The position numbers and the translations under genes were made by a program. DNA of 13,481 nt from Deltaproteobacteria bacterium UBA2957 (GTDB lineage Bacteria > Myxococcota_A > UBA796): the NCBI GenBank assembly GCA_002348535.1, contig DEBL01000362.1, forward strand, positions 1 through 13,481, in the 5' to 3' direction. Below, piece after piece: positions 13,313-13,481 of this stretch. Numbering within the stretch: position 1 is the stretch's first letter; every line of letters begins with the position of its first letter. The notes under the pieces were generated by a model, which was given only the letters and a program-made list of their open reading frames with translations, had not been told where the DNA came from and searched no databases.

Positions 13313-13481
13313 ATGGCGTGGAGATGGTTGATTCTGGGCGTTGTGTTGAATGCAATGGCCTGCACAAAGGACAATGACACTTCCGTCGAGGTACGCGCCG
13401 AAGCCGAAGCCGAAGCCGATGCCGACGCGGATGCGGATGCCGACTCGGATGCGGATACCGACGCGGATGCGGATGCCGACG
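13313..13481 (+). CDS. Asp/Ala-repeat lipoprotein, N-terminal part (3' end outside window)
   Basis: Only the first 56 residues are in the window. A short signal peptide (WRWLILGVVLNAMA) ends in A-M-A-C17, an acceptable lipobox, followed by a Lys/Asp/Thr spacer. From about residue 30 the sequence is Glu-Ala then Asp-Ala dipeptides, with single Ser and Thr interruptions. Such acidic dipeptide tracts act as long, extended tethers behind the lipidated Cys in many myxobacterial-type surface lipoproteins; the functional domain should follow beyond the edge. GAGG lies 6 bases before the ATG. The gene was not picked up by simple length-based ORF calling because it is cut off. The function cannot be stated. 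Confidence 0.75.
   Translation, partial: MAWRWLILGVVLNAMACTKDNDTSVEVRAEAEAEADADADADADSDADTDADADAD
13400..13481 (+). repeat. Low-complexity hexanucleotide tract encoding the acidic repeat
   Basis: Imperfect repeats of GAAGCC, then GATGCC, GACGCG and GATGCG run to the window edge. The unit is six bases, so changes in copy number keep the Asp-Ala frame. Codons for Asp and Ala alternate between synonymous forms, which suggests the tract is old or under selection rather than freshly amplified. Confidence 0.8.

Overview
The window comes from a GC-rich Gram-negative bacterium, most like Myxococcota or a related former deltaproteobacterial group. The reasons are the lipoprotein and outer-membrane signal sequences, a signalling-rich gene set (Ser/Thr kinase, tandem PilZ protein), and a lipoprotein at the right edge with a long Asp/Ala repeat of the kind common in those lineages. 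The lineage is an inference. No tRNA, rRNA, CRISPR array, insertion sequence or phage gene was seen.

Layout. (1) 1-489, plus strand: the end of a DUF2201-type VWA protein with an intact MIDAS site. (2) 719-5462, minus strand: a small ACT-domain protein followed, with a ~50-base overlap, by a 1463-residue protein. That protein carries a HEPN-like domain, an unnamed linker domain, a complete Ser/Thr kinase, a membrane section and a complete FtsI-like class B transpeptidase in one uninterrupted frame. (3) 5667-7507, plus strand: a lipoprotein of the endonuclease/exonuclease/phosphatase (EEP) family, overlapping by 4 bases a small exported protein that looks like a beta-barrel. (4) 7511-11645, minus strand: a compact run of five genes in transcription order DUF302, PI-PLC-like lipoprotein, phosphofructokinase, tandem PilZ protein and a CPBP-type membrane protein. 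It meets the plus-strand pair tail to tail at a palindrome that contains both stop codons. (5) 11782-13481, plus strand: a radical SAM protein, a LysE-family exporter and the start of an Asp/Ala-repeat lipoprotein, closely packed.

The standout is the kinase-transpeptidase fusion at 719-5110. In well-studied bacteria, envelope Ser/Thr kinases and class B penicillin-binding proteins are separate polypeptides that influence each other through PASTA domains and phosphorylation. Here both are on one chain with all key catalytic residues visible. The membrane segments would leave the kinase in the cytoplasm and the transpeptidase in the periplasm. There is no PASTA domain; a short coiled coil ends the protein. 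The N-terminal HEPN-like domain keeps the R-X4-H motif typical of HEPN ribonucleases. This suggests one protein linking cytoplasmic signalling, and perhaps RNA cleavage, to septal or lateral wall synthesis. It should be checked first for how widespread it is and whether the fusion is real.

The other genes are mostly recognisable family members with some oddities: a phosphofructokinase with the residue pair of ATP-using members of the PPi-type lineage, a CPBP protein lacking the first motif glutamate, and a radical SAM protein with a CX4CX2C cluster site.
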